Below, piece after piece: positions 42,464-50,524 of a stretch of 64,000 nucleotides of DNA. The notes beneath the pieces are model-generated. The model saw only the letters and a program-made list of their open reading frames with translations. It was not told the origin of the DNA and did no database searches. The stretch spans positions 21,968 through 85,967 of the forward strand of contig JAFYNR010000040.1 of assembly GCA_017548045.1 (NCBI GenBank). Reading direction: 5' to 3'. The translations under genes were made by a program, and so were the position numbers. Numbering within the stretch: the first letter of the stretch is position 1; each line of letters starts with the position of its first letter. Source of the DNA: Clostridia bacterium (GTDB lineage Bacteria; Bacillota; Clostridia; Oscillospirales; Acutalibacteraceae).

Positions 42464-44725
42464 TTATTCAAAGTTTTCGGCAGCCTTTTCAGCCGCAACT
42501 TTTTCACTCATTGACTGAATGTTGATAAGCTTGTAATACTTGCCCTTGAGTGCCATAAGCTCTTCGGGAGTACCGAATTCTATGATATTACCCTTATCAA
42601 CAACGATGATTTTGTTTGCCTTGCGAAGGGTTGAAAGACGGTGGGCAATCATAAGAGTCGTTCTGCCTCTTATCAGACGGTTGATAGCATCCTGAATAAG
42701 CTTTTCCGTTTCGGAGTCAACGGCGGAGGTTGCTTCGTCAAAGATGAGCACACCGGGATTTTTCAGAACAGCTCTTGCTATCGAAAGCCTTTGCTTTTCA
42801 CCGCCGGAAAGACCTACACCGCGTTCACCCAGCATTGTGTCGTACGCATCGGGCAGACGGGTAATAAATCCGTGGGCGTTTGCAATATCCGCCGCGTTGA
42901 GCACCTGTTCGGGGTGTGCACCGGGCAGTGAGTAGGCGATGTTATTGAAGATAGTATCTCTGAACATCATAGGCTCCTGCTGAACGTAGCCTATCTGCGA
43001 ACGGTAGTAGCCCATATCGATATCCTTGATGTTAACGTCGTCAACAAGAATTTCGCCCTCATAGTCATCGTAAAAACGCATAAGCAGATTTATGAGAGTT
43101 GATTTGCCCGAGCCCGTTGTGCCTACAATGCCCACAACGTCACCGGGGTTGATGACAAAATTGATGTCGTTAAGAACCTTCTTTGAACGGTCAAATGAGA
43201 AGTTGACGTTACGGAATTCAATCTTACCCTTAATCATATCAAGGGTGTTGTCCTTGCCGAAGTCGTGTTCAGGCTCGGCGTTGATGATATCCATAATCTT
43301 TTCCGTTGATGCAAGTGCGTTCTGATACGAGTCGCTGAGGTTTGCGAAGAAGCTGACGGGATTATAGAACATACTTGTGTATGAAATAAACGATACGAGA
43401 ACACCGAGAGAAAGCTTCTCGGGAGTGTCGATTACCATATTGCCGCCTACAAACCAGATGATTACAGAGCCGCAGGTGATAAGGAATGTGATTACATTAG
43501 GGAATATAGCCGCAACCTTACCGGCTTTTTTATCCTCATAAAGCCAGTCATCGACCTGCCTGCTGAAATTCTTTACAGCTTTTTCTTCACTTGAAAAGGA
43601 TTTTACAATTCTTATTGCAGGGATTGTATCCGAAAGAATTGTTGAAATCGCAACGCCTCTGCGCCAGATACGGCGGTAAAGAGGACCGATTTTTTTGCCG
43701 AAGTATCTGCTGCAGCAAACAACGACGGGCACCGGTATAAGCGAAAGCAGGGTAAGCTTCCAGTTCATACACATCATAATTACTATAATGCCTATCATCG
43801 TGAAAAGCTGAACAACCGCTTCCTGCGTTATTCTCAGCATAAACTGCTGAAGCACCGTTGTGTCGGAGTTAACTCTGTTTATAACCGAGCCCGTTGAGGT
43901 TTTGTCATAAAACTTCATAGGCAGATACTGGGCTTTTTTATATATTTCCTTTTTGAGGTCGGCAATAATTCCGTCGCCCGCAATACGAAGATGGTATGCA
44001 CGCAGAGCACCTATGCCGTACTGCACAACGTAAATCAGCAGAAGGAATATGATAACCGCAACGAGCATCTTTTTATCTCCGCCGGGTATAACCGAGTCAA
44101 CCATAAGACTTGTGACATAAGGCGGTACAAGTGCCGCAAACGTGGTTACAAGCGAAAGGAATATGCAGAAGATCAGCTTGCCGGTGTAAGGTTTTATGTA
44201 TCTGAGCAGTGTTGATGCCATCTTACCCTTGCCCTGACAGTTAAGGCAGTCTGCATTGGGAGAGGGGAGCTTTCTTCCGCATTTGGGGCAGAATGAGCGC
44301 AGGTTTTTGAATGTGTTGTCGACTGCGGCAAGTCTGTCCTCAATGCTTTCGCCTTCTTTAACTTTGGTGATAAAATCAGCGGCCGCATCGCAGATATCTG
44401 CCATCGCAAAGGTGAAGCGCATAAGGTCAACGGAAGAACCGCCCGTTGTTACTGCTTTGAGCACTGCGTTGCCGTACATACGCTTGACGGAGATTTTGCT
44501 TATGTTGGCAAAATCCAGGCTGAAAAATCCGCCGTCAAATCCTTCGCCGATGGCAACAATGCGGTTTTCCGTAACGTAAACTGCGCCTTCGCCGTAGCTG
44601 CTGTCAAGCTCAAGGTCACCGATAACTGCAAAAAGCGGTTTATCGTTCCCTTTGAACTGCTTTTCCGCAACCTTCAGAATTTTTTTGCTTGCAGGTCTGT
44701 TGATTAACAGGCTTTTGGGAATCAT
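42464..44725 (-). CDS. ABC exporter with N-terminal PH-like domain and zinc ribbon
   Basis: This 753-residue protein is longer than ordinary half-exporters. Residues 1-130 form a beta-rich domain (VYVTENRIVAIGEG, then FFSLDFANISKISV) that looks PH-like. A zinc ribbon (CPKCGRKLPSPNADCLNC, about 143-160) follows, then six membrane spans and an ATPase domain with Walker A GTTGSGKST, signature LSGGEKQR and Walker B LIFDEATSAVD. The ATP site is complete, so a homodimer is likely. This architecture goes with DUF1854 partners, and one follows directly. Named relatives are called cyanophycin-associated, but no cyanophycin gene is present here. Substrate unknown. Confidence 0.87.
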   Translation of the reverse strand: MIPKSLLINRPASKKILKVAEKQFKGNDKPLFAVIGDLELDSSYGEGAVYVTENRIVAIGEGFDGGFFSLDFANISKISVKRMYGNAVLKAVTTGGSSVDLMRFTFAMADICDAAADFITKVKEGESIEDRLAAVDNTFKNLRSFCPKCGRKLPSPNADCLNCQGKGKMASTLLRYIKPYTGKLIFCIFLSLVTTFAALVPPYVTSLMVDSVIPGGDKKMLVAVIIFLLLIYVVQYGIGALRAYHLRIAGDGIIADLKKEIYKKAQYLPMKFYDKTSTGSVINRVNSDTTVLQQFMLRITQEAVVQLFTMIGIIVIMMCMNWKLTLLSLIPVPVVVCCSRYFGKKIGPLYRRIWRRGVAISTILSDTIPAIRIVKSFSSEEKAVKNFSRQVDDWLYEDKKAGKVAAIFPNVITFLITCGSVIIWFVGGNMVIDTPEKLSLGVLVSFISYTSMFYNPVSFFANLSDSYQNALASTEKIMDIINAEPEHDFGKDNTLDMIKGKIEFRNVNFSFDRSKKVLNDINFVINPGDVVGIVGTTGSGKSTLINLLMRFYDDYEGEILVDDVNIKDIDMGYYRSQIGYVQQEPMMFRDTIFNNIAYSLPGAHPEQVLNAADIANAHGFITRLPDAYDTMLGERGVGLSGGEKQRLSIARAVLKNPGVLIFDEATSAVDSETEKLIQDAINRLIRGRTTLMIAHRLSTLRKANKIIVVDKGNIIEFGTPEELMALKGKYYKLINIQSMSEKVAAEKAAENFE

Positions 44726-44757
44726 TTATATCCCTCCTGACACTTGATTTTGTCTGT

Positions 44758-44786
44758 ATTATAGGTTTATTTTGTTTATAAATCAA
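44758..44786 (-). promoter_or_regulatory. Promoter of the ABC/DUF1854/darA operon
   Basis: Minus strand TTGATT (44786-44781), a 17-nt spacer and a perfect TATAAT (44763-44758), followed by AGGAGGG before the ATG at 44725. Confidence 0.65.
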
Positions 44787-44865
44787 CACCCGAAAACAAC
44801 TTTTTGAAATTTTGTTATTTTAACCAAATCAAAGGTTTGTTTATTGTGTTTTTCAACAAAATAAA

Positions 44866-44902
44866 GTGCCTTCCGAAAGCCTGTAAAAGCATCGGAAGGC
44901 AC
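44866..44902 (-). terminator. Terminator after the 44.9-45.5 kb gene
   Basis: GTGCCTTCCGA (44866-44876) pairs perfectly with TCGGAAGGCAC (44892-44902), just past the stop of the upstream minus-strand gene, with a TTTATTTTG tail on that strand. Confidence 0.8.
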
Positions 44903-44908
44903 GGCTTA

Positions 44909-45517
44909 TTATATGAATTTTTCGTAATTTTCCTTTATGAATCTGCCTGCGGATTCACAGATAAAATCCGGAGTGACAAGCTGTGAAAATTCAGCGTCGT
45001 ATTTCTCGATTTCGGCAGGTATAAAGGATTCCGTTTCGTTATCGGGGTCGTATGCATTGTATTCCTTGGCAAAAATCTCATCTGCCCTGCCGTCAAAAAG
45101 CCGCGTAAAGCCTCTGAAGGCCGCACCCGTAAGAGGCTGACCGTTTGCCTTGAAAAACGAACTGAGCTTTTCGCCGCCGTCTTCAACAACAAAAGAAAGG
45201 GCATAGATTTCTTTCTGTTCTTCTGTAAGGTTGTCGAATGCATAGGTCATATCCGCAGAGTCGGATATTTTTTTCTGAAGATTAAGCGCAACACCCTTGA
45301 AAAGGCGTACAGGGTCTGCACCTTCCGCAAGCGACGGCGTAAGCACCGAAAATTCATTGCGGAGAGCGTTTTCCTCTTTAAGCTTTTTGATGATCGCTTC
45401 ATTCGCCTTGTATCTTTTTGAACTTGCCTTGCCTGCTTTTATGCACACAAAAACCGTGATTGCGATAAGTACACCCAGTATAACAAGCCAATAAGGGTTT
45501 TCAAGCATATATGCCAT
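44909..45517 (-). CDS. Membrane-anchored protein of unknown function
   Basis: This 202-residue protein has one N-terminal membrane span (about residues 8-28) and a long cytoplasmic or external helical region with charged residues (YKANEAIIKKLKEENALRNEF). An alpha-helical domain of about 150 residues follows; no motif is recognised. A FTRLFDGRADEIF stretch hints at a small helical bundle. The ATG at 45517 is chosen: AGGAGG lies seven bases upstream and the gene starts 2 nt after the rsmI stop. It is probably co-transcribed with rsmI. Function unknown. Confidence 0.6.
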   Translation of the reverse strand: MAYMLENPYWLVILGVLIAITVFVCIKAGKASSKRYKANEAIIKKLKEENALRNEFSVLTPSLAEGADPVRLFKGVALNLQKKISDSADMTYAFDNLTEEQKEIYALSFVVEDGGEKLSSFFKANGQPLTGAAFRGFTRLFDGRADEIFAKEYNAYDPDNETESFIPAEIEKYDAEFSQLVTPDFICESAGRFIKENYEKFI

Positions 45518-45519
45518 AA

Positions 45520-46350
45520 TCAATCCTCCTGAATAAGCAACTTATATATATCGCCTTTTTTGAAGCCGCATTCCTTTGCGGCGGTTTTTGCGGCGTCGCT
45601 TTTGCTTATGCCGTCGGCAACAAGGGCTTTTGCATATTTCAGCGCCTGTTCAACGGTCATTTCTTCTTTTTCTTCCTCGGGTGCACCGCCGATTATAAGA
45701 ACCATTTCACCCTTCAATGCTTCCTTGGAATATTTCTCTGAGGCGGCACAAAGGGTCGTGCGGATTACCTGCTCGTGAATTTTTGTTATTTCACGCACGA
45801 TTGCGATTTCTCTGTCACCGAAAGCATCGGCAAGGTCGCTGAGGGTTTGTGAAAGCTTATGCGGTGCTTCATAAAAAATCATTGTCCTTTTTTCACCGAG
45901 AAGAGAGCTTACATGTTCTTTTCTTTCGCTTTTTTCAACGGGCAGAAATCCCTCAAACGTGAAGCGTCTTGAAGGCATACCCGATATTGCAAGTGCCGTT
46001 GTGAATGCACAGGGACCGGGTACGGATTCAACCTTAACACCGTTTTCGTGGCAAAGCCTTACCAAATCCTCCCCCGGGTCGGATATGGCAGGCATACCTG
46101 CATCGGTAACAAGAGCACAGCTTTCACCCTCAAGAATTCTCTGAAGAATTACGGGGCCTCTCTCAAAACGGTTATGCTCAAAATAGCTGACCATAGGTTT
46201 CTTTATCTCAAATCGGTTAAGCAGTTTGAGTGTAACTCTCGTATCCTCTGCGGCAATAAAATCGCAGTTTTCAAGAGTTTCTATTGCACGGGGAGAAAAA
46301 TCACCCAGATTGCCTATGGGAGTGCCTACAACAAAAAGTGTTCCGCTCAA
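45520..46350 (-). CDS. rsmI: 16S rRNA (cytidine-1402-2'-O)-methyltransferase RsmI
   Basis: This tetrapyrrole-methylase-fold enzyme of 276 residues methylates the ribose of C1402 in the ribosomal decoding centre. The LFVVGTPIGNLGD start, AAEDTRVTLKLL, YFEHN, LVTDAGMPAISDPG and SVPGPCAFTTALAISGMP motifs are all typical. The C-terminal region after 225 holds a small helical RsmI domain. The start is a TTG at 46350, overlapping the upstream stop as TTGA, with GAGGTGA at good distance, so it is translationally coupled to the methyltransferase before it. The gene order matches yabB-rsmI of Bacilli without the intervening yazA. Confidence 0.94.
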   Translation of the reverse strand: MSGTLFVVGTPIGNLGDFSPRAIETLENCDFIAAEDTRVTLKLLNRFEIKKPMVSYFEHNRFERGPVILQRILEGESCALVTDAGMPAISDPGEDLVRLCHENGVKVESVPGPCAFTTALAISGMPSRRFTFEGFLPVEKSERKEHVSSLLGEKRTMIFYEAPHKLSQTLSDLADAFGDREIAIVREITKIHEQVIRTTLCAASEKYSKEALKGEMVLIIGGAPEEEKEEMTVEQALKYAKALVADGISKSDAAKTAAKECGFKKGDIYKLLIQED

Positions 46351-47090
46351 CTGTTTTCACCTCTGTTTTCCAAAAGATAATCACCGTAAATTTTTTTCAT
46401 TTCGTCGGAATATCCGCCGTCGGCACCGTGAACAAAAAGCTCGGGCTCAACGGTGATTCCCTGTTTGCCGCCCCGTCTGCCCTCAATAAGCACAAGCCAG
46501 GGAGCTTTGCCGGGACATTTTGAAACAAGCTTCATACGCTTGGGCTCAAGACCTGCCGAATGCATTTCGCAGATTAATTCCGCAAGCCTTTCGGGGCGTA
46601 TGCACATACAAAGCCTGCCGCCGAAATTCAGCAGTTTTTTTGCGGTTTCGCAAATATCCGTCAGTGAGCACATTGTTTCGTGCCTTGCGATTTTATCCGC
46701 ACTGCTTGTACTTTCGATTCCTGCACCGTTAGCCTTGTAAGGCGGATTCATTGTAACAACATCAAAAGCACCGAAGGGAACTTTGCCCTTTAACTCTTTG
46801 AGATCTGAGTTTATTGCTGTGAGCCTGCCTTCAAGAGCGTTGAATTCAATGGCTTTTTCAATCTGTTTTGCGCCGAGGGGCTGAATTTCAACCGCTGTGA
46901 TGTTACCCGTTTCTTTTTTGCACCAGAGCAGAGGGATGATTCCGCAGCCCGAACCCAGATCACAGCACACTGCTCGCTTTGAAGGTGCGGCAAAATCGGC
47001 AAGCAGAACAGCATCGGTGCCGAAGCCGTGTGATTGTGACACAAAGGCGGTTATGCCCGAGCCCAGATATTCTTTTCTGAATTCTTCCAT
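46347..47090 (-). CDS. Class I methyltransferase, TrmN6/YabB-like
   Basis: This 247-residue Rossmann-fold methyltransferase has the SAM-binding loop DLGSGCGIIP (about residues 44-53) and the NPPY catalytic motif (MNPPYKANG, about 115-123), marking N6-adenine or N-methyl transfer. It is related to E. coli TrmN6, which modifies A37 of tRNA-Val, and to B. subtilis YabB. HGFGTDAVLLADFA near the start is typical of the group. The gene opens an operon with rsmI and has a promoter at 47122-47150. The tRNA target is inferred from homology. Confidence 0.85.
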   Translation of the reverse strand: MEEFRKEYLGSGITAFVSQSHGFGTDAVLLADFAAPSKRAVCCDLGSGCGIIPLLWCKKETGNITAVEIQPLGAKQIEKAIEFNALEGRLTAINSDLKELKGKVPFGAFDVVTMNPPYKANGAGIESTSSADKIARHETMCSLTDICETAKKLLNFGGRLCMCIRPERLAELICEMHSAGLEPKRMKLVSKCPGKAPWLVLIEGRRGGKQGITVEPELFVHGADGGYSDEMKKIYGDYLLENRGENS

Positions 47091-47121
47091 AGCAGGCTCC
47101 TTTCCTAATCTGTAACATCTT

Positions 47122-47150
47122 ATTATATCATTTTAACATCAGCTTGTAAA
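47122..47150 (-). promoter_or_regulatory. Promoter of the yabB-like/rsmI operon
   Basis: Minus strand TTTACA (47150-47145), a 17-nt spacer and a perfect TATAAT (47127-47122). It lies back-to-back with the rarA promoter, 13 bp away. Confidence 0.65.
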
Positions 47151-47163
47151 GTGCGGTAAATAC

Positions 47164-47192
47164 TTGATTAAATTGAAGCGGTTTGATATAAT
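47164..47192 (+). promoter_or_regulatory. Promoter of rarA
   Basis: TTGATT (47164-47169), a 17-nt spacer and TATAAT (47187-47192), 32 nt before the ATG at 47225. Confidence 0.65.
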
Positions 47193-47224
47193 TAAAACAA
47201 TATGACGAAAGGCAAGGATTAACT

Positions 47225-48490
47225 ATGTCGGCACCGCTTGCGGACAGACTCCGTCCGAAAAAAATTGAAGATATAATCGGCCAGCCTCATCTGCTGGGAG
47301 AAGGTAAACCGTTGAGAAACATTATTGAATCGGGTGAATTGCCCAATATGGTTTTCTACGGACCTCCCGGTGTGGGTAAGACTACCCTTGCGAGTATAAT
47401 CGCAAAAACCACAGATCGCCACCTTGTTAAGCTTAACGGCACAACCGCAGGCACGGCGGATATAAAGGATGTTGTTGCAAAGCTTGATACCTTCCTTGCA
47501 CCTAACGGTATTTTACTGTATCTTGACGAGATTCAGTATTTCAATAAAAAGCAGCAGCAGACTCTGCTTGAATATATCGAAAACGGGGCTATAACCCTTA
47601 TTGCTTCCACAACAGAAAACCCGTATTTCTACGTATACAGTGCGATTTTAAGCCGTTCAACGGTGTTTGAATTCAAAAGCGTAACGGCTTCCGAGGCGGA
47701 AAAAGCGGTAAGGCGCGCTTTCGAATGTGTTTCTGCCGACAGAAACGAGGAATATGAAATAGAAGAAGGCGTTTATTCTCACATAGCAACTGCCTGTGCA
47801 GGGGACGTGAGAAAAGCAATCAACAGCGTTGAACTTTGCGTTCTTTCCGCAAATGCCGAAAACGGCAAAAAGCAGATTACCCTTGAAAGCGCAAAATCTC
47901 TTACTCAGAAAAGCGCAATGCGTTACGATAAGGACGGCGATGAGCATTACGATATAATTTCCGCATTTCAGAAATCGATGCGGGGCTCAGACCCGGATGC
48001 GGCGGTTCATTACCTTGCAAGGCTGCTTGAAGCAGGGGATTTGCCCTCGGCTTGCAGACGTCTTCTTGTGTGTGCCTGCGAGGATGTGGGTCTTGCCTAT
48101 CCTCAGATAATACCCATAGTCAAGGCGGCTGTTGATTCGGCTATGATGCTTGGTATGCCCGAGGCGAGAATTCCTCTTGCGGATGCGGTTGTACTTGTTG
48201 CCACAAGCCCAAAATCCAACACTGCATACGGTGCGATAAATTCCGCAATGGCTGATGTTGAGGCGGGCAGAACCGGTCCCGTACCCAGACAGCTTCAGAA
48301 TATGCACTATGACGGTGCGGATAACCCCAACAAGGGTCAGTTTTATAAGTATGCTCACGATTTTCCCGGTCACTGGGTAGACCAGCAGTATCTGCCCGAT
48401 GCAATAAAACATAAAAAGTATTATGAATTCGGTGATAATAAAAACGAGCAGGCGGCAAAGGAATATTGGGCAAGAATCAAGAAGAAATGA
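47225..48490 (+). CDS. rarA: Replication-associated recombination protein RarA (MgsA)
   Basis: This 421-residue AAA+ ATPase works with clamp loader-like mechanics at stalled replication forks. The N-terminal PLADRLRPKKIEDIIGQPHLLG, Walker A GPPGVGKTT (about 46-54), Walker B YLDEIQYFNKKQQ and sensor ASTTENPYF are exactly as in RarA. The C-terminal tetramerisation region contains ICEDVGLA-type sequence (CACEDVGLAYPQ) and QYLPDAIKHKKYYE. Length is normal. A strong terminator follows. Confidence 0.95.
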   Translation: MSAPLADRLRPKKIEDIIGQPHLLGEGKPLRNIIESGELPNMVFYGPPGVGKTTLASIIAKTTDRHLVKLNGTTAGTADIKDVVAKLDTFLAPNGILLYLDEIQYFNKKQQQTLLEYIENGAITLIASTTENPYFYVYSAILSRSTVFEFKSVTASEAEKAVRRAFECVSADRNEEYEIEEGVYSHIATACAGDVRKAINSVELCVLSANAENGKKQITLESAKSLTQKSAMRYDKDGDEHYDIISAFQKSMRGSDPDAAVHYLARLLEAGDLPSACRRLLVCACEDVGLAYPQIIPIVKAAVDSAMMLGMPEARIPLADAVVLVATSPKSNTAYGAINSAMADVEAGRTGPVPRQLQNMHYDGADNPNKGQFYKYAHDFPGHWVDQQYLPDAIKHKKYYEFGDNKNEQAAKEYWARIKKK

Positions 48491-48494
48491 TAAA

Positions 48495-48527
48495 AACGGA
48501 TGTGTTGAAGCACATCCGTTCTTTTTT
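48495..48527. terminator. Bidirectional terminator between rarA and the SGNH hydrolase gene
   Basis: AACGGATGTG (48495-48504) pairs perfectly with CACATCCGTT (48511-48520), followed by CTTTTTT on the plus strand and an A-run on the other side. Confidence 0.85.
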
Positions 48528-49314
48528 ATTCACGATATTCCAAATCCGTGCCGATATAACCCACCTCCTTGAAATCGTCGGGATTATGGCGGATAATATA
48601 ATCGATGTATGAAGCCGTCATATGAGCCGTAAGCACGTAGCCCATAGGATTCAGATGACCGCCCATATAGAATTTCTTTTTGAATTCGTCATCGTACACG
48701 GGAGCGTATTCATAAAGGTCTATGATATAAGTGTTGTCAAAATAATCTGCAAGATTATAAAGGGCTTTTCTGTGTGCCTGTGATTTTTCCTGAAGCCTTC
48801 TGCTTGTTTCTCTGGGCATTGTCATAAGGAAAAATTTTGCACGGGGCTGAATTGCTTTAAGACGCTGGATGATATGTGCATACCAGCCTGTGAATGTATC
48901 AGCATTTTTTGTGTAATCATCACGGCATATATCATCCGTTGTGCCGATTTCCATATCCTGATTATGAATATCGTTGACTCCCAGCGCGATTATGTAGCAC
49001 TGGCAGGCATACTGAGGGTCCCAGAAACGCATATTATCCGCAAAGCTTTCGCAGTATTCTTTGGCTGTCATACCGCCTCTTGAAAAGTTGAAGCAGGTGC
49101 TGCCGCACATACGGGCAATATACTGACCCCAGGAATATTCAAAATAATCGTGATAACTCTTGTTGCCGTTTTCATCCATGCTTTCAAATTCGCCTGATGA
49201 AAGGCTGTCGCCCACAACACCGATTCTGCGGAAAATTGCGGCATATCCGCCGTTTATCGCAAGATGCTCCAAAGGCTTTTCGTCTGCGGAGTTTACCATT
49301 ATATCAAGATTCAT
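48526..49314 (-). CDS. SGNH/GDSL-family hydrolase
   Basis: This 262-residue protein shows SGNH blocks: GVVGDSLSSGEF with the nucleophile Ser (block I), a Gly in SRGGMTAKEY (block II), ALGVNDIH with the Asn (block III), and a GGHLNPMGY block V with the His. It is probably an esterase that removes acyl groups from a carbohydrate or other small ester. There is no signal peptide, so it should act in the cytoplasm. The ATG at 49314 is preferred to a TTG nine bases upstream because AAGGAG is ten bases before it. Its own promoter lies at 49337-49364. Confidence 0.82.
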   Translation of the reverse strand: MNLDIMVNSADEKPLEHLAINGGYAAIFRRIGVVGDSLSSGEFESMDENGNKSYHDYFEYSWGQYIARMCGSTCFNFSRGGMTAKEYCESFADNMRFWDPQYACQCYIIALGVNDIHNQDMEIGTTDDICRDDYTKNADTFTGWYAHIIQRLKAIQPRAKFFLMTMPRETSRRLQEKSQAHRKALYNLADYFDNTYIIDLYEYAPVYDDEFKKKFYMGGHLNPMGYVLTAHMTASYIDYIIRHNPDDFKEVGYIGTDLEYRE

Positions 49315-49336
49315 AATCAACACTCTCCTTAATGAG

Positions 49337-49364
49337 ATTATAACTCAAAAAGAGAAAATTGCAA
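49337..49364 (-). promoter_or_regulatory. Promoter of the SGNH hydrolase gene
   Basis: Minus strand TTGCAA (49364-49359), a 16-nt spacer and TATAAT (49342-49337). Confidence 0.6.
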
Positions 49365-49365
49365 T

Positions 49366-49410
49366 AAAAAGATTCAGGGCAGTCTCACAAAGGAGCTGCC
49401 CCGAATCTTT
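49366..49410 (-). terminator. Terminator after the FemX-like gene
   Basis: GATTCAGGGCAG (49371-49382) pairs with CTGCCCCGAATC (49396-49407), one mismatch, with TTTTT following on the minus strand. Confidence 0.8.
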
Positions 49411-49459
49411 ATGGAGGATTTTGAGCGGTCAAAGATAAATCTTTGCCGGGAAGTTGTCG

Positions 49460-50509
49460 TTACTTTCTGTTGATAATTTTTGCACGGAGATTTCTTGTTG
49501 CCTTCAGTGCCTTCTGTGCAAGGCTTACTGCGTGGAAGCCTGTTTTGCTGATGATAAGGTCAGCCTCGCCCATAAGCTCCATATAATCGTTGCAGAAGCC
49601 TTTTTTGAATTTGAAAATACCGTGGAGAGGGTTGCTTTCGTCGGGATATCCGCCTCTGAAATCGTAATATTTACAGCCTCTTTCGATTGCCCATTTAATC
49701 ATTTCCCACTGCACGAGGTAGTTGGGCATAACGTTTCGGTATTCATTTGAGCTTGCACCGTATACATACCATTCCTTGTCACCGCAGATAACGTTAAGCG
49801 CACCTGCAATTGCCTTGCCGTCGTAATATGCAAGATAAATTCTTGCGTCATCTCCGAAGGCTTCCATAATACGCTTGAAATATGATGTGTCACGGGTTGC
49901 AAAATTATCTCTTTCGCCCGTTACAAGCATAAGGTCGTGAAATTCTTCACAGGCTTCAATGCCTTTGATTTCAACGGTTACGCCTTTTCTTGCGGCAAGG
50001 CGTGCGTTGTAGCGTGTTTTGGGGTGGAATGATGCCATAACTTCATCTTCTGTTTTGCCGCCTACGTCAAGACGGAAAATGTATCTTGCCTGAATGGTAT
50101 CGAAGCCCGCACCGTGCTCCTTAAAGGTAAAGCCCAGACCTTTGAGCAGATCGATATATTCCGAATTTGAGGCAAGTGTGTCAGTATCAATCTTAAACGT
50201 GTACGCTTTATTTTTTATTCCGTATTCCTTCACCGCCGTCAGAAGCTCGGTGACGGTTTCATTATCTTTAAGGTCGCATACGGGGCCTCTGGGTGCATAC
50301 ATCATCTTGAAGGGCGTCATGGGAATCTGGCGGAGCAGTACGCCGCAAACGCCTTTTATGTTGCCGTTTGTGTCACGGCTTATGAAGCCTCTCCATTCCC
50401 ATTCTTTTTTCACCTTGCCCCAGGCGGATGACTGCATCATATGTCCTTTGGGATGTGAGTGCAGAAAACTGTCAAATTCCTGTGCATTTTCAATTTTTAC
50501 CGTTTCCAT
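49460..50509 (-). CDS. FemABX-family peptidoglycan bridge aminoacyltransferase-like protein
   Basis: This 349-residue protein matches the FemABX family: an N-terminal GNAT-like domain with HPKGHMMQSSAWGKVKKEW, a PRGPVCDL motif near residue 73, a second GNAT-like half with STAWY-like GAVNV-type sequence (IAGALNVICGDKEWYVYGASS) and a final YYDFRGG. FemX-type enzymes add an amino acid from aminoacyl-tRNA to the lipid II stem peptide. Clostridial relatives may act on other wall precursors. It begins 15 nt after the cca stop, so it is probably co-transcribed with cca, which matures tRNA 3' ends. The tie between the two is suggestive only. Confidence 0.83.
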   Translation of the reverse strand: METVKIENAQEFDSFLHSHPKGHMMQSSAWGKVKKEWEWRGFISRDTNGNIKGVCGVLLRQIPMTPFKMMYAPRGPVCDLKDNETVTELLTAVKEYGIKNKAYTFKIDTDTLASNSEYIDLLKGLGFTFKEHGAGFDTIQARYIFRLDVGGKTEDEVMASFHPKTRYNARLAARKGVTVEIKGIEACEEFHDLMLVTGERDNFATRDTSYFKRIMEAFGDDARIYLAYYDGKAIAGALNVICGDKEWYVYGASSNEYRNVMPNYLVQWEMIKWAIERGCKYYDFRGGYPDESNPLHGIFKFKKGFCNDYMELMGEADLIISKTGFHAVSLAQKALKATRNLRAKIINRK

Positions 50510-50524
50510 TTCTTTCTCCTTTCA

